From positions 248,001 to 312,000 of the forward strand of contig JAXGZL010000001.1 of the NCBI GenBank assembly GCA_040776985.1: a DNA stretch of 64,000 nt. The letters run 5' to 3'. The position numbers and the translations under genes are program-made. Below the pieces are notes generated by a model, which was given only the letters and a program-made list of their open reading frames with translations, was not told the origin of the DNA and made no database searches. Source of the DNA: UBA6115 sp040776985. Lineage in GTDB: Bacteria; Bacillota; Clostridia; Christensenellales; Aristaeellaceae. The number at the start of each line of letters is the position of its first letter. Position 1 is the stretch's first letter. Shown here one piece after another: positions 34,494 to 43,199 of the stretch.

Positions 34494-35015
34494 TTAACCC
34501 AGGATCTCTTCCACGGTTTTGCCGCGGAGCTTGGCCACCTGCTCGGGCGACCGCAGGAGCTTGAGCCCCTCGATGGTGGCCTTCACGGTGTTGATGGGGT
34601 TGCTGGTGCCAAAGGACTTGGTCCGGATGTCCTTCACCCCGGCCAGCTCCAGCACTGCGCGGGCAGCGCCGCCGGCGATGACGCCGGTGCCTTCGGGGGC
34701 GGGCAGGATAACCACCTTGCCGGTGCCAAAGTAGCCTGTCACCGCGTGGGGCACGGTGGTGCCGGACAGCGGAATGGTGATCAGGTTCTTCTTGGCGTCC
34801 TCGTTGGCCTTGCGGATGGCTTCGGGAATCTCAGCCGCTTTGCCCATGCCGGCGCCTACGCGCCCCGCCCCATCGCCCACCACAACCAGTGCGGCGAAGC
34901 GGAAGTTGCGGCCACCTTTAACGGTTTTGACAACGCGGTTGATGTTAACCAGCTTCTCCTGAAATTCGCTCTGCTGCTCTTCGCGGTTTCTGTCTCTTCT
35001 GTCTCTGCGTTGCAT
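34494..35015 (-). CDS. rpsE: 30S ribosomal protein S5
   Basis: Small-subunit protein at the mRNA entry channel, important for fidelity. The 173-residue protein has the S5 double-stranded RNA-binding motif around VVKTVKGGRNFRFAALVVVG and the C-terminal domain with GGAARAVLELAGVKDIRTKS. Normal place, 16 bases after rplR. Confidence 0.98.
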   Translation of the reverse strand: MQRRDRRDRNREEQQSEFQEKLVNINRVVKTVKGGRNFRFAALVVVGDGAGRVGAGMGKAAEIPEAIRKANEDAKKNLITIPLSGTTVPHAVTGYFGTGKVVILPAPEGTGVIAGGAARAVLELAGVKDIRTKSFGTSNPINTVKATIEGLKLLRSPEQVAKLRGKTVEEILG

Positions 35016-35031
35016 GAAAAAGCTTCCTCCC

Positions 35032-35400
35032 TTAGAATTTCAGCCCGGCTTCGCGGGCGCCGTCCGCCAGAGAAGCCACACGCCCGGCATAGACATAACC
35101 GCTGCGGTCAAAGACCACCCGATCAATCCCAGCTTTCAGCGCACGCTCCCCCACCAGCTTGCCGACAGCCTTGGAGGCGCCGGTTTTGTTGAGTTCAGCG
35201 AGTTCTTCCCGGATGGCAGGGTCCTGGCTGGAGGCCTGCACCAGGGTGACGCCCTTGGTGTCGTCAATGATCTGGGCGTAGATCATGGTGTTGCTGCGAA
35301 ACACGCACAGCCGCGGCATCTCGGGGGTGCCGCTTACCTTCTTGCGGACGCGCCTGTGGCGGATTTGACGGAGTTCGTTCCGGTCACGCTTTTTGAACAT
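35032..35400 (-). CDS. rplR: 50S ribosomal protein L18
   Basis: Binds 5S rRNA together with L5. The 122-residue protein has RLCVFRSNTMIYAQIIDD near residue 34 and ends FDRSGYVYAGRVASLADGAR plus a short tail, all standard. Confidence 0.98.
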   Translation of the reverse strand: MFKKRDRNELRQIRHRRVRKKVSGTPEMPRLCVFRSNTMIYAQIIDDTKGVTLVQASSQDPAIREELAELNKTGASKAVGKLVGERALKAGIDRVVFDRSGYVYAGRVASLADGAREAGLKF

Positions 35401-35417
35401 ATGCGTTCACTCCCTTC

Positions 35418-35957
35418 TTAGCTTCCTGTCTTGCCTTCCTTGCGGCGGATGCGTTCGTTGTCGTACTTGATGCCCTTGCCCAGATAGGGTTCCGGCGGCC
35501 GGGTGGCGCGGATGTCAGCGGCCAGGGCGCCCACCACCTGCTTGTCAATGCCCTTGACCACAATGGTGGTGGCGGAGGGCGTTTCAAAGGTGATGTTGTC
35601 GGGCGCTTCAAAGACGACGGGATGGGAATAGCCCACGTTGAGGGTCAGCTTTTTCCCTTCCACGACGGCGCGATAGCCGGTCCCCACCATCAGCAGGGTT
35701 TTGCTGAAGCCTTCGGTGACGCCCACCACCATATTGTTCACCAGCGTCCGGTACAGGCCGTGGAGCGCTTTGTGAGGCTTGGAGTCACTGGGGCGGTTCA
35801 GGGTCAGGACGCCGTCGTCCTGGGACAGGGTGATATCCTTGTTGACTGCCTGAGTCAGCGTGCCTTTGGGGCCTTTGACTTCGACCTGGTTGTTGTCATC
35901 CACGGTCACTGTCACGCCCTTGGGCAGGGTGATCGGAAGCTTTCCGATACGAGACAT
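35418..35957 (-). CDS. rplF: 50S ribosomal protein L6
   Basis: Large-subunit protein near the factor-binding site. 179 residues with two repeats of the L6 fold; MSRIGKLPITLPKGV at the start and PEPYLGKGIKYDNERIRRKE near the end are signatures. It follows rpsH by 27 bases. Confidence 0.98.
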   Translation of the reverse strand: MSRIGKLPITLPKGVTVTVDDNNQVEVKGPKGTLTQAVNKDITLSQDDGVLTLNRPSDSKPHKALHGLYRTLVNNMVVGVTEGFSKTLLMVGTGYRAVVEGKKLTLNVGYSHPVVFEAPDNITFETPSATTIVVKGIDKQVVGALAADIRATRPPEPYLGKGIKYDNERIRRKEGKTGS

Positions 35958-35984
35958 GTTTCTACCTCCAATGCGTGATCAGTC

Positions 35985-36386
35985 TTACCAGATGTAGGCC
36001 AGCACTTCGCCGCCCAGCTTGCCCTCGCGGGCCTTGCGGTCGGTCATCAGGCCCTTTGAGGTGGAGATGATGGCCACCCCCAGGCCGCCCAGGACCTTGG
36101 GCAGGTCTTCGCAGCGGGCATACACACGCAGGCCCGGCTTAGAGATGCGCTTGAGCCCTGCGATGACGGGCTGCTGCTTGTCGTTGACGTACTTCAAGGT
36201 CAGTTTGATCTGGCCCTGGATGCCGTCATCGATCTTTTCATAGTTCCTGATGTACCCCTCGTCCAGCAGAATCTTGGCGATGGCCTTCTTGGCATTGCTG
36301 GCAGGGATCGTTACCGTGTCATGCTTGGCAATCTGCGCGTTGCGGATGCGGGTCAGCATATCGGCAATGGGATCATTCACGACCAT
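35985..36386 (-). CDS. rpsH: 30S ribosomal protein S8
   Basis: Binds the central domain of 16S rRNA and in many bacteria represses the spc genes. The 133-residue protein starts with DPIADMLTRIRNAQ and ends with GLMTDRKAREGKLGGEVLAYIW positions 112-133, both standard. Confidence 0.98.
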   Translation of the reverse strand: MVVNDPIADMLTRIRNAQIAKHDTVTIPASNAKKAIAKILLDEGYIRNYEKIDDGIQGQIKLTLKYVNDKQQPVIAGLKRISKPGLRVYARCEDLPKVLGGLGVAIISTSKGLMTDRKAREGKLGGEVLAYIW

Positions 36387-36413
36387 GGGAGAACCTCCTT
36401 TGCGTTCTTTCGC

Positions 36414-36599
36414 TTACCAGCTCGCCTTGCGGACGCCGGGTATCTGGCCCTTGTAGGCCAATTCTCTGAAGCAGATACGGCACACGCCATAGCGGCGCAG
36501 CACCGAGTGGGGACGGCCGCAGATGCGGCAGCGCGTATAGGCGCGGGTTGAAAACTTGGGGGGGCGGGACTGCTTGATGCGCATGCTGGTCTTTGCCAT
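36414..36599 (-). CDS. rpsN: 30S ribosomal protein S14, zinc type
   Basis: Small-subunit head protein. This is the short 61-residue zinc-binding form; the two CxxC pairs are CRIC and CRIC in RCRICGRPHSVLRRYG and VCRICFREL. Normal place, 17 bases after rplE. Confidence 0.98.
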   Translation of the reverse strand: MAKTSMRIKQSRPPKFSTRAYTRCRICGRPHSVLRRYGVCRICFRELAYKGQIPGVRKASW

Positions 36600-36616
36600 G
36601 TTTGTCTAATCCTCCC

Positions 36617-37159
36617 TTACTGCGCGAACGGCATGCCCAGCAGGGACAGCAGCTCTTTGGCTTCCTCGTCCGTATGGGCAGTGGTCACAAAAATCATCTC
36701 CATACCGCGGATCTGTTCCACCTTGTCGTAGTTGATTTCGGGGAAGATCAGCTGTTCCCGGACGCCCAGGGCGTAGTTGCCGCGGCCGTCAAAGGCCTTG
36801 GCGGACACGCCGCGGAAGTCGCGCACGCGGGGGAGGGCGATGGAGACGAGCTTGTCAAAGAACTCCTCCATCCTTTCACCCCGGAGGGTGACCTTGGCGC
36901 CAACGGTCATGCCCTCACGGAGCTTGAAGTTGGCGATTGATTTCTTGGCTTTGGTGACCAGGGGCTTCTGGCCGGAAATCTGGCTGAGTTCCTCAACCGC
37001 GTTTTCCAGCGCCTTGGCGTTGTCCTTGCAATCGCCCAGGCCCATGTTGATCACGATCTTGGCAAGCTTGGGCACCTGCATGGGGTTTTTGTAGCCGAAC
37101 TTTTGCTGCAAGGCAGGGACAGCTTCGGCCAGATACTTTTCTTTAAGTCGGGTTGCCAT
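36617..37159 (-). CDS. rplE: 50S ribosomal protein L5
   Basis: Binds 5S rRNA and contacts S13 across the subunit interface. The 180-residue protein has KIVINMGLGDCKDNAK near residue 34, and IFPEINYDKVEQIRGM and ending LLGMPFAQ, all standard. Confidence 0.98.
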   Translation of the reverse strand: MATRLKEKYLAEAVPALQQKFGYKNPMQVPKLAKIVINMGLGDCKDNAKALENAVEELSQISGQKPLVTKAKKSIANFKLREGMTVGAKVTLRGERMEEFFDKLVSIALPRVRDFRGVSAKAFDGRGNYALGVREQLIFPEINYDKVEQIRGMEMIFVTTAHTDEEAKELLSLLGMPFAQ

Positions 37160-37177
37160 ATTGCCGTTCCTCCTTCT

Positions 37178-37495
37178 TTAGTCGATCTGTTCGCCGCACT
37201 TTTTGCAGGTGCGGATTTTTTTGCCGTCTTCCAGAATCTTCCGGCCGGAGCGGGAGGGCTTGCCGCACTTCTGGCAGACCAGCATCACGTTGGAGGCGTC
37301 AATGGCCGCTTCCTTCTTGATGATGCCGCCGGGCTGGCCCTGGGCGCGGGATTTCTGATGCTTGGTGACCATGGCCACCCCTTCGACGGTGACGCGGCCA
37401 TTCTTGGTGTCAACCGCAAGCACCTTGCCCTTGACGCCCTTGTCCTTGCCGGCGATGACGATCACTTCGTCCTTGGTTTTAACGTGTACTTTCAT
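37178..37495 (-). CDS. rplX: 50S ribosomal protein L24 with C-terminal zinc-ribbon motif
   Basis: Assembly-initiating large-subunit protein with a KOW domain (DEVIVIAGKDKGVKGKVLAV, residues 8-27). The 105-residue protein carries two CxxC pairs, VCQKCGK near residue 75 and TCKKCGEQID at the very end, about 22 residues apart, which would form a zinc ribbon. This is a variant of L24 found in part of the Bacteria. Confidence 0.97.
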   Translation of the reverse strand: MKVHVKTKDEVIVIAGKDKGVKGKVLAVDTKNGRVTVEGVAMVTKHQKSRAQGQPGGIIKKEAAIDASNVMLVCQKCGKPSRSGRKILEDGKKIRTCKKCGEQID

Positions 37496-37508
37496 TGTGG
37501 CCGCCTCC

Positions 37509-37877
37509 TCAGAGCACTTCAGGCGCCAGGGACACGATCTTCATGTAGTCCCTCTCGCGCAGTTCACGGGCCACCGGTCCAAAGATGCGGGTGCCACGGG
37601 GCTGTTTCTGGTCGTTGATGATGACGGCGGCGTTGTCGTCAAAGCGGATGTAGGAGCCATCGGGACGGCGGTTCTGCTTGACCACGCGGACGATGACGGC
37701 CCTGACCACTTCGCCTTTCTTGACCTGGCCGCCGGGGGCTGCGGACTTCACGCTTGCGACGATGACGTCGCCCACGGAGCCGGAGCGGCGGAAAGACCCG
37801 CCCAGCACCCTGATGCACATAATTTCCTTGGCGCCGGAGTTGTCGGCCACCTTAAGCCGTGTTTGCGGCTGGATCAT
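37509..37877 (-). CDS. rplN: 50S ribosomal protein L14
   Basis: Interface protein that binds the large-subunit rRNA and silencing factor RsfS. The 122-residue protein begins MIQPQTRLKVADNSGAKEIM and ends AREL...MKIVSLAPEVL, entirely standard. Confidence 0.98.
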   Translation of the reverse strand: MIQPQTRLKVADNSGAKEIMCIRVLGGSFRRSGSVGDVIVASVKSAAPGGQVKKGEVVRAVIVRVVKQNRRPDGSYIRFDDNAAVIINDQKQPRGTRIFGPVARELRERDYMKIVSLAPEVL

Positions 37878-37931
37878 AAGGGGTTCCTCCTTCTGTGCCG
37901 AATTCCTGGGGGCTTGTGCCCTGGGACTGGC

Positions 37932-38195
37932 TTACTTCGCTTTCTCGATGATCTCTACCAGGCGCCACCGCTTGTTCTTTGACAGCGGCCGGGTTTCCAT
38001 CACCCGGACGGTATCGCCGATACCGCAGGCATTGTCCTCGTCGTGCACCATCAGCTTGCTGATGCGCTTGATGTATTTGCCGTACATGGGATGGCGGAAG
38101 CGATGGGTAATGGTGATGATGGCGGTTTTGTCCATCTTGTCGCTGGTGACCATGCCCACACGGGTCTTACGGTTGCTGGTTCTTGTTTCTGACAT
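37932..38195 (-). CDS. rpsQ: 30S ribosomal protein S17
   Basis: Small-subunit OB-fold protein of 87 residues. RVGMVTSDKMDKTAIITI and YMKRISKLMVHDEDN-like segments (YIKRISKLMVHDED) and GDTVRVMETRPLSKNKRW are standard. A 54-base gap precedes rplN. Confidence 0.98.
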   Translation of the reverse strand: MSETRTSNRKTRVGMVTSDKMDKTAIITITHRFRHPMYGKYIKRISKLMVHDEDNACGIGDTVRVMETRPLSKNKRWRLVEIIEKAK

Positions 38196-38216
38196 GGATC
38201 TTGCCTCCTTTCGCGG

Positions 38217-38426
38217 TTATTTGCTGACCTGGGCGGCCTTTTTCCTGGCCTGGGTCTGGGCGGTGAGGGCTCTTGCGATGTCCCGCTTCACCACCTGGAT
38301 CTGCATCGTGTTTTCCAGTTGGCCGGTGGCCAGTTGGAAGCGAAGGTTGAACAGCTCGGTCTTCAGCTCAGCGATCTTTGCCGCTAATTCTTCCGGTTTC
38401 ATGGCTAAGTATTCGCTCACCTTCAT
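38217..38426 (-). CDS. rpmC: 50S ribosomal protein L29
   Basis: Two-helix protein at the exit tunnel where nascent-chain factors dock. 69 residues; ELAAKIAELKTELFNLRFQL and VKRDIARALT are the usual helices. Its start overlaps the rplP stop by one base. Confidence 0.97.
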   Translation of the reverse strand: MKVSEYLAMKPEELAAKIAELKTELFNLRFQLATGQLENTMQIQVVKRDIARALTAQTQARKKAAQVSK

Positions 38427-38863
38427 CAGTTGTCACCACCATTCATTTGATCCAGCTGCGCCTTTGAGTAGATCTTGCACTTGACGGGCAGCTTGGTGGA
38501 GGCCAGGCGCAGGGCCTCCCGGGCGATGGATTCCTCGATGCCCGCTACCTCGAACAGGACACGGCCGGGCTTGACCACGGCCACCCAGTATTCCGGGGAG
38601 CCCTTGCCGGAGCCCATGCGGGTTTCGGCGGGTTTTTCCGTGACCGGCTTGTCCGGGAAGATCTTGATCCAGACCTGTCCACCACGGCGGGTGTACCGGG
38701 TCAGGGCGATACGGGCGGCCTCAATCTGCTGGCTGGTCACCCAGCTGGGGTCCATGGCCACCAGGCCGTACTCACCATAAGCGATGAAGTTGCCCCGGTT
38801 GGCCTTGCCCTTCATGCGGCCGCGGAAAACCTTGCGCCGCTTGACGCGTTTTGGCATTAACAT
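38426..38863 (-). CDS. rplP: 50S ribosomal protein L16
   Basis: Organises the A-site tRNA region of the large subunit. The 145-residue protein has MPKRVKRRKVFRGRMKGKAN and GSGKGSPEYWVAVVKPGRVLFE (split near residue 85), both standard. The ATG at 38863 has the better distance to AAGGAGG; the ATG two codons later is the conventional start in many relatives. Confidence 0.98.
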   Translation of the reverse strand: MLMPKRVKRRKVFRGRMKGKANRGNFIAYGEYGLVAMDPSWVTSQQIEAARIALTRYTRRGGQVWIKIFPDKPVTEKPAETRMGSGKGSPEYWVAVVKPGRVLFEVAGIEESIAREALRLASTKLPVKCKIYSKAQLDQMNGGDN

Positions 38864-38866
38864 GGT

Positions 38867-39538
38867 TTACTTGCCTCCTTCGACGCGGGCGCCCTGGCGT
38901 TTTTTGGCCTGGGGCAGCACCTGTCCCTTGTAAATCCACACCTTCACGCCCAGCCGGCCGTAGGTGGTCTTGGCTTCCGCGAAGCCGTAGTCAATGTTGG
39001 CGCGGAGCGTCTGCAGCGGGATGGAGCCCTCGTGATAGTGCTCGGTGCGGGCGATATCAGCGCCGCCCAGACGGCCGGACACAGAGGCCTTCATGCCCTT
39101 GGCGCCGGCGCGCATGGTGCGCTGGATGGACTGCTTGAGCGCCCGGCGGAAGGAAATCCGCTTTTCCAGCTGCTGGGCGATGTTCTCCGCCACCAGCTGC
39201 GCGTCGGTGTCCGGGTTTTTCACCTCGATGACATTGATGTTCACCGTGTGGCCCAGTTCCTTTTCCACAAAGGCCTTGAGCTCCTCGATGCCCTTGCCGC
39301 CGCGGCCAATGACCATGCCGGGCTTGCCGGTGAACAGGTCAATGGTCATGCGGGCAGCGCTACGGGAAATGTCAATGCGGCTGACCCCGGTGTTGTAGTA
39401 GCGCTCCTTGAGCATTTTGCGGATCTTGTGGTCCTCGATGAGGTTGTCCGCGAAGGTTTTCTTATCAGCGTACCAGCGGGTGCTCCAATCGAAGATCACT
39501 CCGACCCGGGCACCGTGGGGATTAACTTTCTGACCCAT
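38867..39538 (-). CDS. rpsC: 30S ribosomal protein S3
   Basis: Head protein at the mRNA entry pore. The 223-residue protein has the KH domain around MTIDLFTGKPGMVIGRGGKG and the C-terminal domain with SGRLGGADIARTEHYHEGS and LPLQTLRANIDYGFAEA-like IPLQTLRANIDYGFAEA. Standard place after rplV. Confidence 0.98.
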   Translation of the reverse strand: MGQKVNPHGARVGVIFDWSTRWYADKKTFADNLIEDHKIRKMLKERYYNTGVSRIDISRSAARMTIDLFTGKPGMVIGRGGKGIEELKAFVEKELGHTVNINVIEVKNPDTDAQLVAENIAQQLEKRISFRRALKQSIQRTMRAGAKGMKASVSGRLGGADIARTEHYHEGSIPLQTLRANIDYGFAEAKTTYGRLGVKVWIYKGQVLPQAKKRQGARVEGGK

Positions 39539-39556
39539 GCTTTTTGATTCCCTCCC

Positions 39557-39940
39557 TTATCGTTGGTCCAGCACGACGCTAAAGTGGCTTGTGCGCTTCA
39601 AAATGGTGGAAGCACTTCCCCTGGCGCGGGGACGGAAGCGTTTGAGCGTGGGGCCGGGGTTGGTGTAGATTTCTGCAACGTAGAGGGAATCGGCGTCCAT
39701 CTCCAGGTTGTTGACTGCGTTGGCCTTGGCGCTGCTGATGAGCTTGTGCAGCACGGGGGCGGCGGCGTTGGGGGTGAAGGCCAGGATGGCCAGCGCCTCA
39801 CTCACGTCCTTGCCGCGGACCAGGTCCACAACCAGCTTGGCTTTGCGAGGGGAGACGCGAATGTGCCTGGCATGGGCGTGGGGGCGTTTTTCCCGCGTCT
39901 CATCATGACGCTCTCCCTTGATGCGGGTGTTGGTTGCCAT
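39557..39940 (-). CDS. rplV: 50S ribosomal protein L22
   Basis: Lines the exit tunnel with a long beta loop; mutations there give macrolide resistance. The 127-residue protein has HIRVSPRKAKLVVDLVRGK near residue 25 and the loop region FRPRARGSASTILKRTSH. A short N-terminal extension of about 15 charged residues is present. Confidence 0.98.
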   Translation of the reverse strand: MATNTRIKGERHDETREKRPHAHARHIRVSPRKAKLVVDLVRGKDVSEALAILAFTPNAAAPVLHKLISSAKANAVNNLEMDADSLYVAEIYTNPGPTLKRFRPRARGSASTILKRTSHFSVVLDQR

Positions 39941-39960
39941 GTTTCTGCTTCTCCTTTCGC

Positions 39961-40239
39961 TTACCTGCGGTCTGTCTTCCGGTCTCCCGCGTGGCCGCGG
40001 AAGGTGCGGGTGGGGGCGAACTCGCCCAGCTTGTGGCCCACCATGTCCTCGGTGATGTAGACGGGCACATGCTTGCGGCCATCATGCACTGCCACGGTGT
40101 GGCCCACAAACTCCGGGAAGATGGTGCTGGCCCGGGACCAGGTCTTCAGAACGGACTTTTTGCCCGTCTTGTTCATCTCTTCGATGCGCTTGAGGAGCCT
40201 TTCGTTGATAAAGGGTCCTTTCTTGATTGAGCGGCTCAT
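39961..40239 (-). CDS. rpsS: 30S ribosomal protein S19
   Basis: Head protein of the small subunit. 92 residues beginning MSRSIKKGPFINERLLKRIE and containing TIFPEFVGHTVAVHDGRKHV and GEFAPTRTFRGH, all standard. Confidence 0.98.
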   Translation of the reverse strand: MSRSIKKGPFINERLLKRIEEMNKTGKKSVLKTWSRASTIFPEFVGHTVAVHDGRKHVPVYITEDMVGHKLGEFAPTRTFRGHAGDRKTDRR

Positions 40240-40272
40240 GCTGTGGGGCTTCCTCCTTTCATCCTCTGGGGC

Positions 40273-41106
40273 TTACTTCTCGTTGATCCTCTTCACGATC
40301 AGGCGGTTGGAATACTTCTTGCGCTTCCTTGTCTTAAGTCCCAGGGTGGGTTTGCCCCAGGGGGTCAGGGGGGCAGGCATGCCGATGGGGGACTTGCCCT
40401 CACCACCGCCATGGGGGTGGTCCACCGGGTTCATGACCACGCCGCGAACGCTGGGGCGGATGCCCATGTGGCGCTTGCGGCCGGCCTTGCCGATGCGGAT
40501 GTTCTCGTGGTCGGTGTTGCCCACAGTGCCGATGGTGGCCCGGGCGTTGACCGGCAGCTTGCGGATCTCGCCAGAGGGCAGACGCACCTGGGCGTAGTTG
40601 CCTTCCTTGGCCATCAGCTGGGCATAGACCCCGGCGGAGCGGACCAGCTGGCCGCCTGCGCCGGCGCGCAGCTCCAGGTTGTGGATCAGGGTGCCGGTGG
40701 GGATGGCGGACAGGGGCAGGGAGTTGCCCGGCTTGATGTCGGCGCCTTCGCCGGCCACCACCATGTCGCCCACATTCAGGCCCACAGGGGCCAGGATGTA
40801 GCGCTTCTCGCCGTCCAGGTAGTGGAGCAGGGCGATGAAGGCGGAGCGGTTGGGATCGTACTCGATGGCCGCCACCTTGGCAGGCACCTGCAGCTTGTCC
40901 CGTTTGAAGTCGATGATGCGGTACTTGACCTTGTTGCCGCCGCCCTTGTGGCGCACGGTGATCTTGCCGTGATGGTTGCGGCCCGCATGCTTCTTCTTGT
41001 TGTAGATCAGCGCCTTTTCCGGCTTTTTCTTGGTGATTTCCTCAAACGCGTTCACCGACATGAAGCGGCGCGCGGGGGAAGTTGGCTTGTATACACGGAT
41101 GGCCAT
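40273..41106 (-). CDS. rplB: 50S ribosomal protein L2
   Basis: Core large-subunit protein close to the peptidyl-transferase centre. The 277-residue protein has the C-terminal signature VVMNPVDHPHGGGEGKSPIG including the functionally important histidine, and an N-terminal OB fold. It follows rplW by 16 bases. Confidence 0.98.
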   Translation of the reverse strand: MAIRVYKPTSPARRFMSVNAFEEITKKKPEKALIYNKKKHAGRNHHGKITVRHKGGGNKVKYRIIDFKRDKLQVPAKVAAIEYDPNRSAFIALLHYLDGEKRYILAPVGLNVGDMVVAGEGADIKPGNSLPLSAIPTGTLIHNLELRAGAGGQLVRSAGVYAQLMAKEGNYAQVRLPSGEIRKLPVNARATIGTVGNTDHENIRIGKAGRKRHMGIRPSVRGVVMNPVDHPHGGGEGKSPIGMPAPLTPWGKPTLGLKTRKRKKYSNRLIVKRINEK

Positions 41107-41122
41107 TCTCTCAGCTCCTCCC

Positions 41123-41419
41123 TTAGACCATGCCTTCGAAGAACTCGATGGGCTTGGAGCTCTCCGCCAGCGTGACGTAGGCTTTCTTGGTTTCAGGCGT
41201 GCGGCCCTGGGTGCGGCCCTGGCGCTTCATCTTGCCCAGGGTGCGCAGGGTGTTCACCTTTTCCACCTTGATGTCCTTGAAAACGGTTTCCAGGGCGCGC
41301 TTGATCTCGACCTTGTTGGCGTTCTTGTCCACCTCGAAGACATAGCGCTTGTCAGCGATGCCGTCATAACCCTTTTCGGTCAGGATGGGGCGGCGGATGA
41401 TATCATGGGGGTTTTTCAT
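41123..41419 (-). CDS. rplW: 50S ribosomal protein L23
   Basis: Exit-tunnel protein, docking site of trigger factor and SRP. The 98-residue protein has IIRRPILTEKGYDGIADKRY, FEVDKNANKVEIKRALE and VNTLRTLGKMKRQGR. It overlaps rplD by ATGA. Confidence 0.98.
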   Translation of the reverse strand: MKNPHDIIRRPILTEKGYDGIADKRYVFEVDKNANKVEIKRALETVFKDIKVEKVNTLRTLGKMKRQGRTQGRTPETKKAYVTLAESSKPIEFFEGMV

Positions 41420-42042
41420 GACGCGTAAGCCTCCTCGATGGCGCGGGCTGCATCCTGGGTGAGCAGCAGCTTGTCTGCCCGCAGGATGTCATAGACATTG
41501 ATGCTCTCGGCGTAGCAGTCCTTCAGCGCCTTGATGTTCTTGCTGGCGCGCAGCACCAGGTCATCCCGGCCCGGCAGCACCATCAGACAGCTCCTGGTGG
41601 CGCCCAGGTCAGACAGCATCTTGGCGATGTGGCGGGTCTTGGCCTCTTTCAGGCTGATCTGATCCACCAGGATGATGTCGCCGGCCGCCAGTTTGGCGGA
41701 CAGGGCGGACTTCATGGCCAGGCGGCGCACCTTCTTGGGCACCTTCACCACATAGTCCCGGGGCTGGGGAGCAAACACCACGCCGCCATGGCGGAACTGG
41801 GGTGCCCGGTTGCTGTGGTGACGGGCACGGCCGGTGCCCTTCTGGCGGTAGATCTTGCGCCCGCCGCCGCGCACCATGCTGCGGGTCAGGGCGCTCTGGG
41901 TGCCCTGGCGCTGGTTGGCCAGGATGGAGCGAACCACCAGGTGCATGGCGGCCATGTTGGGGGTGACGGCGAAGACTTCCTCGCTGAGCGTCATTTCCCC
42001 TGCTGCCTTGCCCTGCATGTTGACAACTGGAATGGTAGGCAT
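41416..42042 (-). CDS. rplD: 50S ribosomal protein L4
   Basis: Large-subunit assembly protein whose loop reaches into the exit tunnel; in several bacteria also the regulator of this operon. The 208-residue protein has RQGTQSALTRSMVRGGGRKI and QKGTGRARHHSNRAPQFRHGG, the tunnel loop. Normal place 12 bases after rplC. Confidence 0.98.
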   Translation of the reverse strand: MPTIPVVNMQGKAAGEMTLSEEVFAVTPNMAAMHLVVRSILANQRQGTQSALTRSMVRGGGRKIYRQKGTGRARHHSNRAPQFRHGGVVFAPQPRDYVVKVPKKVRRLAMKSALSAKLAAGDIILVDQISLKEAKTRHIAKMLSDLGATRSCLMVLPGRDDLVLRASKNIKALKDCYAESINVYDILRADKLLLTQDAARAIEEAYAS

Positions 42043-42054
42043 CTTGCTTCCTCC

Positions 42055-42696
42055 TTAAGCCTTGCAGGCGTCGCGCACCATCAGCAGGCCCTTTTTGGGG
42101 CCAGGGACGGCACCTTTGATCAGAATCAGGTTGCGCTCAGCATCCACGGCGATGATCTCCAGGTTCTGAACGGTGACACGCTCCACGCCGTAGTGGCCGG
42201 ACATGTGCCTGTTCTTGAAGACGCGGCTGGGGTAGGTGTTGGCCGCCAGGGCGCCGGGGCCGCGGTGATACTTGGAGCCATGGGACATGGGGCCGCGGCT
42301 CTGGTTCCAGCGGTAGATGACGCCGGTGAAGCCATGGCCCTTGCTGGTGCCGGTGACGTCCACCAGGTCGCCTGCCTGGAACTGGGCGCAGGACAGGGTC
42401 TGTCCCACTTCGTAGGGCTTGATGTCGTCCAGGCGGAACTCCTTCAGGTGGCGGGCGGGGGCCACGCCGGCCTTCTTGAAGTGGCCTGCTTCCGGCTTGT
42501 TCACCAGCTTCTTCACCCGGTTCTCCGGCAGCTCCTCAAAGCTGAGCTGGAGGGCATCATAGCCGTCCTTTTCCACGGTTTTCTTCTGCACCACTGTGCA
42601 GGGGCCTGCCTGAACCACCGTCACCGGCACCAGGCGGCCATCCGGCAAAAACTGCTGGGTCATGCCCAGTTTCTTGCCCAAGATTGCTTTCTTCAT
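42055..42696 (-). CDS. rplC: 50S ribosomal protein L3
   Basis: Early-assembling large-subunit protein near the peptidyl-transferase centre. The 213-residue protein begins MKKAILGKKLGMTQQF and contains GTSKGHGFTGVIYRWNQSRG and GSKYHRGPGAL. Normal place, 17 bases after rpsJ. Confidence 0.98.
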   Translation of the reverse strand: MKKAILGKKLGMTQQFLPDGRLVPVTVVQAGPCTVVQKKTVEKDGYDALQLSFEELPENRVKKLVNKPEAGHFKKAGVAPARHLKEFRLDDIKPYEVGQTLSCAQFQAGDLVDVTGTSKGHGFTGVIYRWNQSRGPMSHGSKYHRGPGALAANTYPSRVFKNRHMSGHYGVERVTVQNLEIIAVDAERNLILIKGAVPGPKKGLLMVRDACKA

Positions 42697-42713
42697 TGCG
42701 CTTGCCTCCTGCC

Positions 42714-43022
42714 TTAGAGTTTGATTTCGATCTCGACGCCGGCGGGAAGATCAAGCTTCATCATGGCGTCCACCGTACGGGAAGTGGGGTTGTGGATATC
42801 AATGAGGCGTTTGTGGGTCCTGCGCTCGAACTGCTCGCGGCTGTCCTTGTACTTGTGGGGGGCGCGCAGGATGGTGATGATCTCCTTCTCCGTGGGCAGC
42901 GGCACGGGCCCCGAGATGCGGGCGCCGGTGCGTTTCGCGGTGTCCACGATGCGCTCGGCCGACTGGTCGATGAGGTGATGCTCATACGCCTTCAACTTGA
43001 TGCGGATTTTCTGGCTGGCCAT
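42714..43022 (-). CDS. rpsJ: 30S ribosomal protein S10
   Basis: Small-subunit protein that also joins antitermination complexes as NusE. The 102-residue protein reads QKIRIKLKAYEHHLIDQSAE and has GPVPLPTEKEIITILRAPHK. The start at 43022 follows AAAGGAGG; a longer reading to 43148 runs through the structured leader and is rejected. First gene of the superoperon. Confidence 0.98.
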   Translation of the reverse strand: MASQKIRIKLKAYEHHLIDQSAERIVDTAKRTGARISGPVPLPTEKEIITILRAPHKYKDSREQFERRTHKRLIDIHNPTSRTVDAMMKLDLPAGVEIEIKL

Positions 43023-43192
43023 TAGATGTCCTCCTTTAACTTGCGTTCTCATGCGCGGGTAGCCTCCCGCGCGCCGGGGCGCTTGTCTCCCGGACTGTGA
43101 GCCCGTCGCCCGATTGTCGGGCCTGGTCTGCGATAATGACCCGCCCAAGGCCGGGGCGGCAACCTATCGCTTCATCCCAAATAAGCAGACAG
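43023..43192 (-). promoter_or_regulatory. 5' leader of the ribosomal superoperon
   Basis: A leader of about 170 bases contains two clear hairpins: GCGCGGG/CCCGCGC (43053-43072) and GCCCGA/TCGGGC (43108-43122). A GGTTGCCGCCCC tract lies earlier. It may bind a ribosomal protein such as L4 for feedback, but I do not recognise a described leader class. Confidence 0.5.
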
Positions 43193-43199
43193 CGGAACT

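Noticed and set aside
43023..43148. Extended N-terminus of rpsJ
   Set aside because: It reads through the leader hairpins; AAAGGAGG and homology fix the start at 43022.
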